Assembly (NCBI GenBank): GCA_035552595.1
Contig: DASZKZ010000066.1
Location: 1-14,896 of the forward strand
Length of the DNA: 14,896 nucleotides
Direction of reading: 5' to 3'
Source: Aeolococcus sp035552595
Lineage (GTDB): Bacteria > Chloroflexota > Dormibacteria > Aeolococcales > Aeolococcaceae
The position numbers and the translations under genes are program-made. Below the pieces are notes generated by a model. The model did not search any database, was not told the DNA's origin, and was given only the letters and a program-made list of their open reading frames with translations. This document shows, one piece after another, positions 1 through 7,487 of the stretch (positions within the stretch are counted from its first letter, which is position 1; the number at the start of each line of letters is the position of its first letter).

Positions 1-1166
1 AGTCGTCCACCGGAGAGGTGCAGATCCACTCCAGCGCCGGCTGGCAGGCGCTCGGCCGGTTCTCGGGCGGCGTGCCCGCGGCCCCGCGAACCGTCGAAGG
101 GGCAGCAGCCTCGTTGGCTCCGGGCACGTACGACTCGATCATGGTGGGGGAGCAGCGCGTGGCGCTGGTTGTCACGGTGACGTCCGGGGTGGTCGAGCCG
201 GTCCTGCTGGGCGTTGCCCAAGGTGGCCCCGATCCGGCCGAGGCGTATGCCGGGCAGCTCAGCGTCAACCTCGGGCTGCGCGAGCTGGCTGGGCGCTACC
301 CCCGGGTCCCCTCGGTTCAACTCGAGGACCAGTCGGGACACAGCGTGCTCACCTCGACATGGACCAGCGGCATCACCGTGCTGGCGGACTTCGAGGATGG
401 TGTGGCCGGTGCTCAGCCCGCGATGGTGAGGCTCTTCGCGCAGCTGCGCCAGAAGCTCCCGTCCGCCCACCTCATCGAGCTCACCACCGATGCGGCCCGG
501 GACACCCCCGCGGTCCTGCAGGACTTCGCCCGGCGTTACCGGGTCGACTGGACGCTGGCCACGGGGCCGGCGGCGGCCGTCCGAGACGTTCTGGCCACCA
601 TCGGAGCCGCCCCACAAACGGGCGGCATCCAGGCGTCACCGGTGGTCAACCTCGTCGACTCGCACGGCTTCGTGCTGCGCCACTTTGGCGGCGTGCCCTC
701 GGCGGCTCAGGTGCTGGATGCGGTCGCCACCATGCAGAGCCCCATCCCCCAGTCCCCCCTGAACAGGCCAGAGCCCGCCTTCGACCTGGCCAGCTGGAGC
801 GGCACGACCTTGCGGCCGGGCAACTTCGGCGGCAAGCCACTGGTGGTCAACTTCTGGGCCTCCTGGTGCGACCCATGCCGTATTGAGATGCCCCTTCTCC
901 AGCAGGCAGCGAACCGCAACCCGGGGATCGCTTTCCTCTTCGTCGATGAGCGGGACAATCAGAGCGCGGCCCGCGCCTTCTTCGCAGGCTTGGGACTGCA
1001 CGGCACTGTCGCATCCGACCCGGACGGCACCATGGCGGCTCTCTTCGACGTGGTGAGCGTGCCCTACACAGTCTTCGTCTCGGCGACGGGCACCATCGCG
1101 GGTGTGCAGGTCGGCCAGATCGACCAGGCCGCGGTCGACGCGCATCTGGCCGACCTGAGACCGTGA
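1..1166 (+). CDS. Thioredoxin-like protein: degenerate SCO domain plus TlpA-like domain (5' end outside window)
   Basis: Probable extracytoplasmic thiol-disulfide protein. The frame is open to the left edge. The first candidate start in the window (GTG at 18) abuts a GGAGAG with no spacing and is not followed by a signal peptide, so the true start is probably upstream. Numbering from that GTG, residues 105-240 resemble an SCO1/SenC fold, but the copper-ligand positions are V129, Q133 and about A206 instead of Cys, Cys and His. Residues 251-382 form a TlpA/ResA-type thioredoxin domain with FWASWCDPC (C284, C287) and a cis-proline motif VPY (348-350). The architecture matches the lipoprotein gene at 2194, which has the opposite pattern of cysteine loss. 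It converges on ctaG with a 14-bp gap. By family knowledge the intact domain could reduce thiols in copper-site assembly; that role is inferred. The first ~95 residues are not recognised. Confidence 0.85.
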   Translation, partial: SSTGEVQIHSSAGWQALGRFSGGVPAAPRTVEGAAASLAPGTYDSIMVGEQRVALVVTVTSGVVEPVLLGVAQGGPDPAEAYAGQLSVNLGLRELAGRYPRVPSVQLEDQSGHSVLTSTWTSGITVLADFEDGVAGAQPAMVRLFAQLRQKLPSAHLIELTTDAARDTPAVLQDFARRYRVDWTLATGPAAAVRDVLATIGAAPQTGGIQASPVVNLVDSHGFVLRHFGGVPSAAQVLDAVATMQSPIPQSPLNRPEPAFDLASWSGTTLRPGNFGGKPLVVNFWASWCDPCRIEMPLLQQAANRNPGIAFLFVDERDNQSAARAFFAGLGLHGTVASDPDGTMAALFDVVSVPYTVFVSATGTIAGVQVGQIDQAAVDAHLADLRP

Positions 1167-1180
1167 GGCCAGCCGGCCCC

Positions 1181-2086
1181 TCAGCGGTGAACCGACTCGT
1201 CGGCCAGGTCGACCGCGCTGACCCGCCGGCGACCGCGCAGGCGCCCCGGCTCCTCGCTGCTGGCGACCCACTGATAGATCAGCCAGAACCCGGTGATGGC
1301 CATCGGGATGCTACCCACCATCCACATGATGGCACCGCCGACCTGCTGGTCGGTCAACACCCCGATGCCGCTCTGACCGCTCTCGCGCACCACATAGGCC
1401 GGGTACAGCGGCGCTCCGCTGAACACCATGATGATGGCCAGCACCCAGCTGGGGAACATGCTGGCGGCCAGGTAGAAGAAGCGGCGCATGTAGTCCAGCC
1501 GTGCACGGAAGGGCGGCGAGTCGATGAGCTGCGCCCAGAACACGATCGCGAAGAGAACGAAGGTGAGGTGCTCGACGTCGTGCACCAGCTGGTTCGAGAC
1601 AGCGGCGTCGTAGAGGGTGGGGACGTGCCAGCCGATGATCACGGCGTTGAACCCAATCCAAGCGGCGGCCGGGCTGCCGACGGCGTGAGCCGTCGCCCGA
1701 ACAGGTCTCGCCCAGTCACCCTGAACCACTGAACGGGCCACCATCCGGCGAAAGCCGAGCGGAAACCCCGACCACATCCGTATCCACGGTGCAGAGATGA
1801 CCAGAAGCGGTGCCGACAGCATCATCAGGAGCTGGTGCTGCACCATGTGCGCCCAGAAGAGCGAGTCAGCCCAGCCGTCCATCGGAGGCTGAAGCGCAAA
1901 GACCGTCACCACCAGCGAGCTGTAGAAGGCGATCGACCGCCAGGTGCGCCGGCGGGAGCGCGCCGGCCTCACTCCCGCGCTGGAGATCAGCATCAGGCGC
2001 TGTCGACCGCCTAACCAGAAGAGCACGCCGGCCAGGACGGCGAGGCAGAACGGGAGGTTGTCGATCAGGACCGGGCTGAAGATCAT
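1181..2086 (-). CDS. ctaG: Cytochrome c oxidase assembly factor CtaG (caa3 type)
   Basis: Integral membrane protein of the caa3_CtaG family, needed in Bacillus for a functional caa3 oxidase and thought to act in copper delivery. The 301-residue protein has about seven hydrophobic segments (roughly 5-25, 51-66, 82-100, 138-156, 168-186, 203-222, 247-272). Family-type histidine motifs occur at AHMVQHQ (79-85), GWHVPTLYD (152-160) and LVHDVEH (167-173). I chose the ATG at 2086 because GGGAGAGAG lies just upstream and MIFSP leads straight into the first membrane helix; a TTG at 2140 would add 18 non-family residues. It lies between two SCO/TlpA-like genes on the other strand, supporting a shared role in oxidase copper-centre assembly. 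It is the non-Cox11 type of CtaG. No oxidase subunits are visible; they may lie to the left. Confidence 0.9.
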   Translation of the reverse strand: MIFSPVLIDNLPFCLAVLAGVLFWLGGRQRLMLISSAGVRPARSRRRTWRSIAFYSSLVVTVFALQPPMDGWADSLFWAHMVQHQLLMMLSAPLLVISAPWIRMWSGFPLGFRRMVARSVVQGDWARPVRATAHAVGSPAAAWIGFNAVIIGWHVPTLYDAAVSNQLVHDVEHLTFVLFAIVFWAQLIDSPPFRARLDYMRRFFYLAASMFPSWVLAIIMVFSGAPLYPAYVVRESGQSGIGVLTDQQVGGAIMWMVGSIPMAITGFWLIYQWVASSEEPGRLRGRRRVSAVDLADESVHR

Positions 2087-2193
2087 CGTCTCTCTCCCAG
2101 GGATCTGAGGTATGGTGGCGCATCGGAGTCGGTCTGCCAAGGGGGTCGGGTCCAGAACGGCCAGGCGGGCCGCTGGTGACCAGGAGGCACGAG
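2087..2193. promoter_or_regulatory. Divergent promoter region between ctaG and the SCO/TlpA lipoprotein gene
   Basis: This 107-bp region must hold the starts of both divergent transcripts. On the plus strand TATGGT (2111-2116) fits a TANNNT -10 box, with no convincing -35. On the minus strand TTGGCA (2140-2135) resembles a -35, but no -10 sits at ideal spacing. An 11-bp palindrome, CTGGT-G-ACCAG (2173-2183), runs into the lipoprotein ribosome-binding site and could be an operator. All assignments are by eye. Confidence 0.35.
2182..2187 (+). promoter_or_regulatory. Ribosome-binding site deciding the start at 2194
   Basis: AGGAGG lies 6 nt before the GTG at 2194, an ideal spacing. The alternative in-frame GTG at 2176 has no such site. 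Starting at 2194 also gives a compact lipoprotein signal peptide. Confidence 0.75.
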
Positions 2194-3294
2194 GTGCAGG
2201 GGCGGCAGCGTAGGCGTTGGGCCCTCGTCGGCCTGGCTGCGACCCTCACCCTGGCCCTCGAGGCATGCGGAGCCGCCAATTCTGCTTCTCCGAGCCTGCC
2301 GGGGACACCGGCAGCCCAGCAGGCCCAGAGCATCCTCCACGGTCCCGCCCCTGGCTTCACGCTGACCGACCAGTTCGGTCGGCAGGTGTCGATCCACGAT
2401 CTTCGGGGCAAGGTGGTGGTCCTGGCCTTCACCGACGCCCAGTGCACGACCATCTGTCCGCTGACCAGCGAATCGATGGCCGAGGCACTGACGCTTCTCG
2501 GCCCGGCCGCGGCGGGGGTGCAGCTGGTCGGGCTGAACTCGAATCCCACCGCCAACAGCGTCACGGATGTGTTGGCCTATTCGACCGCACACGGCCTGCT
2601 GCACAGCTGGCTCTTTCTGACCGGGTCGGCGGCACAGCTCCAGCTGGTCTGGAACGAGTACCACATCTTCGCGGCGGTGGAGCAGGGTTCTGTCGTGCAC
2701 ACCGCAGCCGTCTACGTCATCGACGCCGCGGGGAACGAACGCTACCTCTACATCACGCCGATGGAGTACGCGTCGGTGCCCCAGGAGGCGGAGCTGCTCG
2801 CGGGCGCGGTCGCCGGTCTCCTTCCCTCACACCCTCACGTGCTGCCGGTGACGGTGCCGGGGCACATCCTCCCCGGCAGCGTCGTCAAGCTGCCGGTGAT
2901 GGGCGGCGTCTCGTCGACACCGGCGGTGACCTTGGGTGGCGACAAGCGACTGGTGGTCTTCTGGGCGAGCTGGGTTCCCGACGCCGCAGCCAGGCTGGCT
3001 GAGCTGAACCAGTACGCCACCGACGCGCAGCAAAAAGGGCTGCCACCTCTGATCGCCGTCGACGAGGCGCCAACCGAGCCGTCCCCAACTGGTGCCGCGA
3101 ACTTGGTCGACGGGATCGAACCCGTTCTCTACCCCGTTGCGGTCGACCAGACGGGGCGTGTGGCGGACCTGTACGGTGTCGCCGACCTGGCTTGGTATGT
3201 GCTCATCGGCGCCCATTCCCGCGTGCAGTGGATCCACGACGGCTGGTTGTCATGGGCAGCGCTGGAGGCGGCGGTGTCGAAGGCGAGTTCCTGA
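2194..3294 (+). CDS. SCO1/SenC-family lipoprotein with C-terminal degenerate TlpA-like domain
   Basis: Predicted membrane-anchored copper chaperone for cytochrome oxidase assembly (366 residues). Residues 1-25 form a lipoprotein signal peptide: basic MQGRQRRR, a hydrophobic core, and LEAC with Cys25 as the likely lipidated residue, although Glu at -2 is atypical. Residues 52-210 are an SCO domain with the copper-binding CTTIC (C84, C88) and the conserved histidine in VVHT (H169). Residues 245-366 are a TlpA-like thioredoxin fold in which the active site reads FWASWVPDA: both cysteine positions are replaced (V261, A264) and the cis-proline position is alanine. This tail is unlikely to be redox active and may be structural or a docking domain. 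The gene is divergent from ctaG and parallels the upstream gene ending at 1166. Confidence 0.88.
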   Translation: MQGRQRRRWALVGLAATLTLALEACGAANSASPSLPGTPAAQQAQSILHGPAPGFTLTDQFGRQVSIHDLRGKVVVLAFTDAQCTTICPLTSESMAEALTLLGPAAAGVQLVGLNSNPTANSVTDVLAYSTAHGLLHSWLFLTGSAAQLQLVWNEYHIFAAVEQGSVVHTAAVYVIDAAGNERYLYITPMEYASVPQEAELLAGAVAGLLPSHPHVLPVTVPGHILPGSVVKLPVMGGVSSTPAVTLGGDKRLVVFWASWVPDAAARLAELNQYATDAQQKGLPPLIAVDEAPTEPSPTGAANLVDGIEPVLYPVAVDQTGRVADLYGVADLAWYVLIGAHSRVQWIHDGWLSWAALEAAVSKASS

Positions 3295-3317
3295 CCTCAG
3301 TTCCTGATAGCACGCGC

Positions 3318-3337
3318 GAGACGAGAGAACTCGTCTC
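3318..3337. terminator. Hairpin, probable transcription terminator
   Basis: A perfect 8-bp stem, GAGACGAG / CTCGTCTC, with an AGAA loop lies 23 nt after the stop of the SCO/TlpA lipoprotein gene. There is no U-tract, which is common in high-GC genomes. As it is symmetrical it could also stop transcripts arriving from the cys cluster on the minus strand. Confidence 0.55.
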
Positions 3338-3545
3338 ACGGTGAGGTCGGTGGTGGCCAGGAGAGCTGTCTTGCCGGCCGCGGCTCTGCGAGTGGCGCTT
3401 CTCGATTCCTGACGGGTCTGGTCACCTGTTTGGCCACGCGGGACGGCATCCCAGCCGTGGCGCGCGCTGCCTGGCGCCGGTAGGTGCTCGGCGACATCGC
3501 GACCAGCTCGGTGAAGCGAGTGCTGAGGCGGAGGAGCTGTACCAA
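3336..3545 (-). pseudogene. Remnant of an AraC-family transcriptional regulator (C-terminal end only)
   Basis: The minus frame reads STRFTELVAMSPSTYRRQ and then VAKQVTRPVRNREAPLAEP. This closely matches the C-terminal end of the second helix-turn-helix and tail of a group of actinobacterial AraC-type activators, as I recall it. The sequence before the STRF motif does not continue the family in this frame. A shifted frame gives YSSSA, resembling the GYSSLGSFSTRF stretch of the family, but runs into a stop within a few codons upstream. The N-terminal domain and first helix-turn-helix are absent. The reading frame ends inside the hairpin at 3318-3337. I see no sign that it is functional. Confidence 0.6.
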
Positions 3546-3688
3546 CGCATCCAGCCGCCAGCCTATGTCTGCACCTTGATTGGTCACGCGCAACGAGACG
3601 ACTGCAGCCACGCGGCTCCGGTCCGTCGCGCAGCCGTGCCGGCGCCTATCGAACTCTGGGTCGCTCTGAGGCGGCACCACGGCTTGTG
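3546..3688. other. Non-coding stretch between AraC remnant and cysG stop
   Basis: I see no convincing gene, repeat or terminator here. Together with the hairpin and the AraC remnant it fills the ~390-bp gap between the lipoprotein gene and cysG. Confidence 0.4.
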
Positions 3689-5164
3689 TCAGCAGCAGTT
3701 GGGGAGAGCGCTCACGGCTTCCGCTGGCACGCTCGACAAGCTGGCAGGGAAACATCCAGCGGGTGGTGACGAGCCCGCATCACTCAGCACCAGGTCAAGA
3801 AGTCCGACCACGTTGCCGACCACGAGGCTGGCTGGCGCCGTCATCCCCGCGTCGCGCGCCGCGTCGGCGATGGCGCGCAGCGGTGCGCAGATCACCTTCT
3901 GATCGTCCGTGGTGGCGTCGGCGATGAGCGCACACGGCGTGTCCGCGGCGAGCGCCTGCTGCAGATCGCTGGCCACCCGGCCGAGCGTGCCCAGGGGCAT
4001 CAGCACCACCAGGGTGTCGACGGCGGCCGCGAGGGGGGCGAGGTTGCGCGGAACGTTGCCCTCAGCATCCTGCCCGCTGACGATCGCCACCGAGCCGGAG
4101 ACGCCCCGGAAGGTCACCGCGATGCCGGCCGCCGCCGGCGCCGCCAGCGCCGCCGACACGCCGGGGACCACCTGCACATCGACGCCCGCGGCCTGCAGCG
4201 CCGCCAGCTCCTCGCCGCCCCGACCGAAGACGAACGGATCGCCGCCCTTGAGCCGGACCACCGCCTGCCCGGAGCGGGCCGCGTCGATGAGCATGGCGAT
4301 GATCGAATCCTGGTCGGTGCGGGCGCCTCCGCCGCGCTTGCCGACGTCGACGATCCTGGTGCGGGCGCCGCACAGCGCCAGGATCGCCGCTGGCACGAGG
4401 GCGTCGTGGAAGACCACGTCGGCCTCCAACAGCAGGTCCCGGGCGGTCACGGTCAGCAGCCCCGGGTCTCCCGGGCCCGCCCCCACCAGGTGGACGGCGC
4501 CGCGCTGCGCCTTCGACCGGCCCGGATCGACGGCTGCCGCCTCGATCATCTCCGCCGCCGCGGGGTGGCGCCGCAAGGCCTCGCGGACGCGGCGGCGCAT
4601 CAGCTCGCGGTAGGTGCGCAGCGCCACGTCGGCGGGGACGCCGTCGCGGCGCAGGCGGCGGCGCAGGCTGGCGATGAGCGAGAGCTGCAGCCCCCATTCA
4701 GGGCCGATCAGCGACTCGAGGCGCTCCCGCACCGCGGCGGCGACGTGCGGACTGTCGCCCGACGTGGACACCGCGATCTGCAACCGGCCCCTGCGCACCA
4801 GGGCCGGGCTGGCGAAGTCGCAGGCGGCGGGGCGGTCGTGGGTGTTGAGCAGCACCCCGGCGCGCTGCGCGTCGGTGCGCACGCGCTCCTCGAGGTCGCG
4901 ATCAGCGCTCACGTTGAACGCGATGGCGGCGCCGTCGAGATCACCGCGACGGTAGTCGCGCTCCACCCAGACGATGTCGCCGCGCTCCGCCAGGGCGTGC
5001 GATTCCGTGTCCAGGCTTGCCGCCACGACGGTCACCTGCGCTCCGGCGTCGAGCAGCCCGCGCACCCGCCGCGGGGCGATCTCGCCGGCGCCGATGACGA
5101 CGGCGCGGCGGCCCGCCAGGTCCAGCGCCACCAGGTAGGCGAGCGGTCGCTGCGCCGCGATCAC
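3689..5164 (-). CDS. cysG: Siroheme synthase CysG (precorrin-2 dehydrogenase/ferrochelatase fused to SUMT)
   Basis: Makes siroheme, the cofactor of the sulfite reductase encoded just upstream. The 491-residue protein (E. coli CysG 457) starts at the GTG at 5164, overlapping the sulfite reductase stop by 4 bp (GTGA). Residues 10-50 contain the NAD-binding GAGEIAPRR stretch. Residues 84-140 contain the ADRD and VSTSGDSP motifs of the dehydrogenase/chelatase domain. The methyltransferase domain starts near 222 with VGAGPGDPGLLT, followed by RLKGGDPFVFGRGGEE (304-319) and VVPGVSAA (332-339). One oddity is that the normally conserved TGH motif reads SGQ (363-365). The last ~31 residues, after GNVVGLLDLVL, are not typical of the family and end in CC; the original stop may have been lost. 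The gene closes the cys cluster. Confidence 0.92.
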   Translation of the reverse strand: MIAAQRPLAYLVALDLAGRRAVVIGAGEIAPRRVRGLLDAGAQVTVVAASLDTESHALAERGDIVWVERDYRRGDLDGAAIAFNVSADRDLEERVRTDAQRAGVLLNTHDRPAACDFASPALVRRGRLQIAVSTSGDSPHVAAAVRERLESLIGPEWGLQLSLIASLRRRLRRDGVPADVALRTYRELMRRRVREALRRHPAAAEMIEAAAVDPGRSKAQRGAVHLVGAGPGDPGLLTVTARDLLLEADVVFHDALVPAAILALCGARTRIVDVGKRGGGARTDQDSIIAMLIDAARSGQAVVRLKGGDPFVFGRGGEELAALQAAGVDVQVVPGVSAALAAPAAAGIAVTFRGVSGSVAIVSGQDAEGNVPRNLAPLAAAVDTLVVLMPLGTLGRVASDLQQALAADTPCALIADATTDDQKVICAPLRAIADAARDAGMTAPASLVVGNVVGLLDLVLSDAGSSPPAGCFPASLSSVPAEAVSALPNCC

Positions 5165-6921
5165 GACGCCACCTCCGCCAGGACGGCGTCGTCGGCCGCC
5201 GCGGCCTGGGGGGCGCCGAACCGCCCGCGCAAGGACTCTGCGCCGAGACGGTCGCACCAGCTCCCGAAGGCCTCGCCGGGGGCACGCTCGGCTGCGAAGG
5301 CACCCAGCAGCGGGCGCAGCAGGTCGCAGACCGAGCCCAATGGCAGCGCCGGCGCGTACAGCCAGTTGAGGTGCGTCCCGGCCGGGTCGCCGCCCAGGAA
5401 CACGTCGTACTTGCCGAGGGTGGTGCCCACCAGCCCGACGTCGCCCAGGTAGGGGCGGGCGCAGCCGTTGGGACATCCGGTCATGCGCACCGAGATGGGC
5501 TCGCCGGCGAGGCCCGCCTCCTCGGCGACGCGCTCGATGTCACGGATCAGCTCAGGAAGCACCCGCTCGCTCTCGGCCACGGCCAGGCCGCACGTGGGGA
5601 TCGCCGGGCAGGCCATGGCCAGGCGGCGCAGCGGCGGGACCGTCGCGGGGAGCTCGACACCGTGCGCGGTGAGGATGCTCTCGACGCGGGCGCGCTGGGC
5701 GGGGGAGACGCCGGTGACGATGACGTTCTGCAAAGGAGTGAGGCGGAGCTCGGGGCGGAGTGTCTCGACCAGCTCACGGAGAGCGGCTCGGAGCGCGTGG
5801 CCGGGCGTGTCGGCCACCCGGCCGTTCTCGACGTGGAGGCCGAAGAAGAGGTTGCCGTCTCCCTGCTGGTGCCAGCCGAGGTGGTCCTCGACGCGCGGCC
5901 AGCTCAGGGTCCGCGGCGGGTCGAGCGCGAAGTCGAGGCGCTCCTGGACCTGCTCGCGGAACCACGGCAGGCCGCGCTCCGCGAGCAGGTACTTGAGCCG
6001 GGCGTGGCGGCGGTCGGCGCGGTTGCCATGGTCGCGCTGCACCTCGATGACGGCGCGGCTCAGCGCCACCACCTGCTCCACAGACACGCTGCCCAGCGGC
6101 TGGGCCACGGCGGCGAAGGTGTCGGGCTTGTTGCGCGTGCGTCCCAGCCCGCCCCCGACCAGCGCGGTGAAACCGGCCAGCCCGCCCTCGGCGTCGCGGT
6201 GGGCGACCAGCCCGAGGTCGTTGGCGTGGACATCGACGCAGTTGTCGCCGTCCAGCGCGATCGCCGTCTTGAACTTGCGCGGCAGGTAGCGATCTCCGTA
6301 CAGCGGCTCGGCCTCGCCGCCCGCCCGCGAGTCCACGGCCAGCTCGCCGTCGAGCCAGATCTGGTGATACGCACCGGTGTGCGGGGTGAGCTCGGTGACC
6401 AGGCCGGCGAGGACCGCGCCGAGCTCGGCGCGGAATCGATCGGCGATGGGCGCCGCGCAGCACATGATGTTGCGCTCCACATCACCGCAGCCGCCCAGCG
6501 TGGTGAGCAGGGCATCGTTGATCTCCCGGATGGACGAGCGCAGGTCGCCCTTCAGGATGCCGTGGAGCTGAAAGTCCTGCCGGGTGGTGATGCGCATGGT
6601 GCCGTTACCCCAGCGCTCGGCGATGCGGTCGTGGGCCAGGTACGCGTCGGCGCTGACGACTCCTCCGGGGATGCGGGTGCGCACCATCATCTGGTGATGC
6701 TTGGCGAGCCCCAGCCGCCGCGCCTCCTTGCGGCGGTCGCGGTCCTCCTGCTGGTAGACGCCGTGGAACTTGAGCAGCTGCATCGACGAGTCGCTGAAGG
6801 CCGCCGAGTCGGTTCCCAGCTCCGTCTCGATGTCACCGCGCAGGCGGTTGCTGTCCGCCTTGATGCGCTCGACCTTGGAGAGGCTGTCCGCGGCGGCGGT
6901 GCAGCCGCAGGTCTCGCACAT
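5161..6921 (-). CDS. cysI: Assimilatory sulfite reductase, siroheme [4Fe-4S] hemoprotein
   Basis: Six-electron reduction of sulfite to sulfide in the cytoplasm. The 586-residue protein matches E. coli CysI along its length (570 aa). Iron-sulfur/siroheme ligands are C438-x5-C444 (CPAIPTC) and C483-x3-C487 (GCPNGC). Substrate-pocket residues are present: RTRIPGG (81-87), the arginine in VERN (150) and K216/K218 in YLPRKFKT. TRQDFQLHG (113-121) is also typical. The N-terminus MCETCGC (Cys 2, 5, 7) is not a CysI feature. I chose the ATG at 6921 because the frame before it is antisense-like and it overlaps the cysC stop by 1 bp (TAATG). No CysJ flavoprotein or ferredoxin gene is present, so the electron donor is unknown. 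A ferredoxin-dependent enzyme (sir/NirA-like) is possible, making the cysI symbol approximate. Confidence 0.92.
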   Translation of the reverse strand: MCETCGCTAAADSLSKVERIKADSNRLRGDIETELGTDSAAFSDSSMQLLKFHGVYQQEDRDRRKEARRLGLAKHHQMMVRTRIPGGVVSADAYLAHDRIAERWGNGTMRITTRQDFQLHGILKGDLRSSIREINDALLTTLGGCGDVERNIMCCAAPIADRFRAELGAVLAGLVTELTPHTGAYHQIWLDGELAVDSRAGGEAEPLYGDRYLPRKFKTAIALDGDNCVDVHANDLGLVAHRDAEGGLAGFTALVGGGLGRTRNKPDTFAAVAQPLGSVSVEQVVALSRAVIEVQRDHGNRADRRHARLKYLLAERGLPWFREQVQERLDFALDPPRTLSWPRVEDHLGWHQQGDGNLFFGLHVENGRVADTPGHALRAALRELVETLRPELRLTPLQNVIVTGVSPAQRARVESILTAHGVELPATVPPLRRLAMACPAIPTCGLAVAESERVLPELIRDIERVAEEAGLAGEPISVRMTGCPNGCARPYLGDVGLVGTTLGKYDVFLGGDPAGTHLNWLYAPALPLGSVCDLLRPLLGAFAAERAPGEAFGSWCDRLGAESLRGRFGAPQAAAADDAVLAEVAS

Positions 6922-7487
6922 TACGTGGCCACCGCCGCCGCCCGCGCCGCGCCGGCGGGCTGACCGTCGAGCGTCCGATTGGCCGACTCGAGAACGCGCG
7001 CCACGGCGTCCTCGACGCTCAGCGTGCTGGTGTCGACGAGGACGTCGGGCGTCTCGGGTTCCTCGTAGGGATCGGAGACCCCCGTGAAGTGGTCGATCTC
7101 GCCGGCGAGCGCGCGCTGGTAGAGCCCCTTGACGTCGCGGCGCACCAGCTCGTCGAGCGGGCAGCGCACGTACACCTCGAGGAAATCGCCGATGCGCTCG
7201 CGCACCTCGTCGCGAACCGCGCGGTACGGCGAGATGGCGGCGACGATCACCACCACGCCGTTGCGGGTGAGCAGCTCGGCGACGAAGGCGACGCGGCGAA
7301 TGTTGGTGTCGCGGTCCTCCTTGCTGAAGCCGAGCCCGGCACAGAGGCTCTGCCGCACCACGTCGCCATCGAGGATCTCCACACGGCGCCCCTGGGCGCG
7401 GATCCGCGCGGCCACCTCCTCGGCGAGGGTCGACTTGCCCGCCCCCGACAGCCCCGTGAACCAGATGGTCAGTCCCTGTTCGCTCAT
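6921..7487 (-). CDS. cysC: Adenylylsulfate (APS) kinase
   Basis: Phosphorylates APS to PAPS with ATP. The 188-residue protein has the Walker A loop GLSGAGKST (12-20), DGDVVRQSL (40-48), FSKEDRDTNIRR (54-65), ISPYRAVRDEVR (85-96, with the serine phosphorylated in the E. coli enzyme) and KGLYQRALAGEIDHFTGVSD (120-139). The stop codon of cysH and two candidate starts are interleaved as ATGATGA. I prefer the ATG at 7487 because GGGAGG (7499-7494) then lies 6 nt upstream; the ATG at 7490 would sit too close. The last ~15 residues are alanine-rich and variable. Because CysH here looks APS-specific, CysC is probably not on the main route to sulfide and may supply PAPS for sulfonation. Confidence 0.94.
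   Translation of the reverse strand: MSEQGLTIWFTGLSGAGKSTLAEEVAARIRAQGRRVEILDGDVVRQSLCAGLGFSKEDRDTNIRRVAFVAELLTRNGVVVIVAAISPYRAVRDEVRERIGDFLEVYVRCPLDELVRRDVKGLYQRALAGEIDHFTGVSDPYEEPETPDVLVDTSTLSVEDAVARVLESANRTLDGQPAGAARAAAVAT

Noticed and set aside
2173..2183. CTGGT-G-ACCAG palindrome before the lipoprotein gene
   Set aside because: Short, and a single copy; without a second copy or regulator gene nearby it is only noted under the promoter region.
3576..3902. Plus-strand open frame of 108 codons across the end of cysG
   Set aside because: No family resemblance, no ribosome-binding site, and half lies antisense to cysG.
4406..5452. Plus-strand open frame opposite cysG
   Set aside because: Antisense shadow; CysG motifs on the minus strand explain the region.
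5371..6963. Long open frame on the plus strand, 530 codons, opposite sulfite reductase
   Set aside because: It is exactly antisense to a well-supported gene, has no recognisable domain, and its composition follows the third-position GC of the real gene.
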